This document shows, piece after piece, positions 22,863 to 23,462 of a stretch of 23,462 nucleotides of DNA. Below the pieces are notes generated by a model. It did no database searches. It was not told the origin of the DNA and saw only the letters and a program-made list of their open reading frames with translations. The DNA lies in contig JAITAN010000059.1 in the NCBI GenBank assembly GCA_031284105.1, positions 1 to 23,462 on the forward strand, given 5' to 3'. Made by a program: the position numbers and the translations under genes. This stretch comes from Treponema sp. Lineage in GTDB: Bacteria > Spirochaetota > Spirochaetia > Treponematales > Breznakiellaceae. The first letter of the stretch is position 1, and every line of letters starts with the position of its first letter.

Positions 22863-23177
22863 GGCGGGGTTCCCCTTTGGTGTGGCGGGGTTCCCCTTTG
22901 GTGTGGCGGGCTGCCCCTTTGGGACGGCGGGCTGCCCCTTTGGGACGGCGGGCTGCCCCTTTAACTTGGCGGGGTTCCCCTTTGACGTGGCGGGCTGCCC
23001 CTTTGGCTTGACGGGGTTCCCCTTTAACCCGGCGGGGTTCCCCTTTGAGACGGCGGGCTGCCCCTTTGGGACGGCGGGCTGCCCCTTTAAGACGGCGGGC
23101 TGCCCCTTTGACGTGGCGGGGTTCCCCATTGGCGTGGCGCGGTCCCCCTTTAAGACGGCGGGGTTACCCGTTACGGG
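22863..23177. repeat. Mosaic tandem array of 21-bp units, 15 copies
   Basis: Fifteen units of exactly 21 bp run without indel. Each is GGCGGG(GTT or CTG)CCCCTTT followed by five variable bases. The variable five include GGTGT, GGGAC, AACTT, GACGT, GGCTT, AACCC, GAGAC and AAGAC, several of them recurring. The last three units are degenerate. The 3-bp switch (GTT/CTG) is independent of the variable five. Both strands stay open because 21 is a multiple of three; the minus strand would read (K)GNPAxx/(K)GQPAxx heptads. No ribosome site or gene-like flank supports coding. Confidence 0.92.
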
Positions 23178-23180
23178 GTT

Positions 23181-23275
23181 TCTACCTCAAAATGAGAAAA
23201 ACGGATAAGCGTTTTGTTTGCCTCTATAAAAAAATGAGAGAACCAGCCTTCGGTTTGTCTCCACAAAAAAGTGGG
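23181..23275. repeat. Imperfect repeat of about 35-42 bp, 2.5 copies
   Basis: Segments starting at 23181, 23223 and 23258 share TCT, then AAAAATGAGA or a similar run, then an AAGC/CAGC and GTTTTG/GGTTTG stretch. Divergence is high. It follows the third array directly and may be an older, decayed repeat. Confidence 0.35.
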
Positions 23276-23357
23276 AATTATGGACGCGTCCGGACCGCGC
23301 ATACAACAGGCCGTTTTCAGATATACTTCCGGGTATAATTGCGAAAAAAATAGGCAC

Positions 23358-23394
23358 GGCGTTTTCAAACGGGGGGTTTGGGAACGCCTTTTTT
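23358..23394 (+). terminator. Strong intrinsic terminator near the window end
   Basis: GGCGTTTTCAAAC (23358-23370) pairs with GTTTGGGAACGCC (23376-23388) over 13 bp with two wobbles around a G5 loop, followed by T6. An A7 run on the other side (23344-23350) would let it work in both directions, for example for a minus-strand gene ending beyond the window. No plus-strand gene that needs it is visible. Confidence 0.75.
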
Positions 23395-23462
23395 ATGATT
23401 ATTGGAATGAATGATTCATGGCGCGGCGCGGCGCGGCAATGAATTAGTTTATTTTTACCAGC

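Noticed and set aside
22749..23129. Minus-strand GNPA/GQPA heptad protein over the third array
   Set aside because: Open on both strands because of repeat period; the C-terminal part runs into hairpin DNA and no ribosome site precedes it.

Overview
The window looks like chromosomal DNA of a spirochaete, most likely a Treponema of the gut or termite-gut type. The evidence is the LspA / small membrane protein / NIF3 / PlsC gene order, a nucleoside kinase of the TGS + uridine-kinase form, frequent TTG starts behind strong Shine-Dalgarno sequences, and long intergenic tandem repeats. Assignment is by recognition of proteins, not by a search.

Region 1 (1-4200) is visibly AT-rich compared with the rest and looks acquired. 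It begins with the end of an IS5-like element (transposase on the minus strand, running out of the window). A 172-bp MITE-like element follows (perfect 18-bp inverted ends, perfect 9-bp target duplication). Then comes a three-gene plus-strand cassette: a Cys-rich CXXX-repeat RiPP precursor, a radical SAM/SPASM maturase, and a compact UvrA-like double ABC ATPase that appears to lack the UvrB-binding domain. A hairpin between precursor and maturase could act as an attenuator. The precursor's good ribosome site and ATG are one frame away from its Cys-rich core, with a run of six T at the switch point.

Region 2 (4200-6070) is GC-rich and holds no convincing intact gene. It contains 5' fragments of a hydrolase lipoprotein, of an unidentified gene and of an IS200/IS605 transposase, plus a 13-unit 21-bp tandem array.

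Region 3 (6074-9220) carries aroA (shikimate pathway) and a CapA-family lipoprotein with a long Ala/Pro/Ser linker, 18 bp apart on the plus strand. tRNA-His (GTG) follows on the minus strand with its own promoter.

Region 4 (9378-14408, minus strand) has a nucleoside kinase, a 1.1-kb array of 23-bp mosaic repeats in that gene's leader, a secreted protein of unknown function, and a polyprenyl-phosphate sugar phosphotransferase overlapping it by 4 bp.

Region 5 (14666-21476, minus strand) is a tightly packed eight-gene run: SPFH protein, PlsC acyltransferase, membrane-anchored hydrolase-like protein, NIF3, LspA, small membrane protein, NagA, NagB. It joins envelope lipid and lipoprotein work with amino-sugar recycling. 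Upstream is a two-receiver response regulator with its own promoter.

Region 6 (22590-23462) is non-coding as far as I can tell. It has consecutive hairpins, a third mosaic array (15 units of 21 bp) and a strong terminator.

The two most unusual things are the RiPP/UvrA-like cassette with its broken-frame precursor, and the three unrelated mosaic tandem arrays that share one design: a conserved half unit plus a small set of recurring alternatives in the other half.
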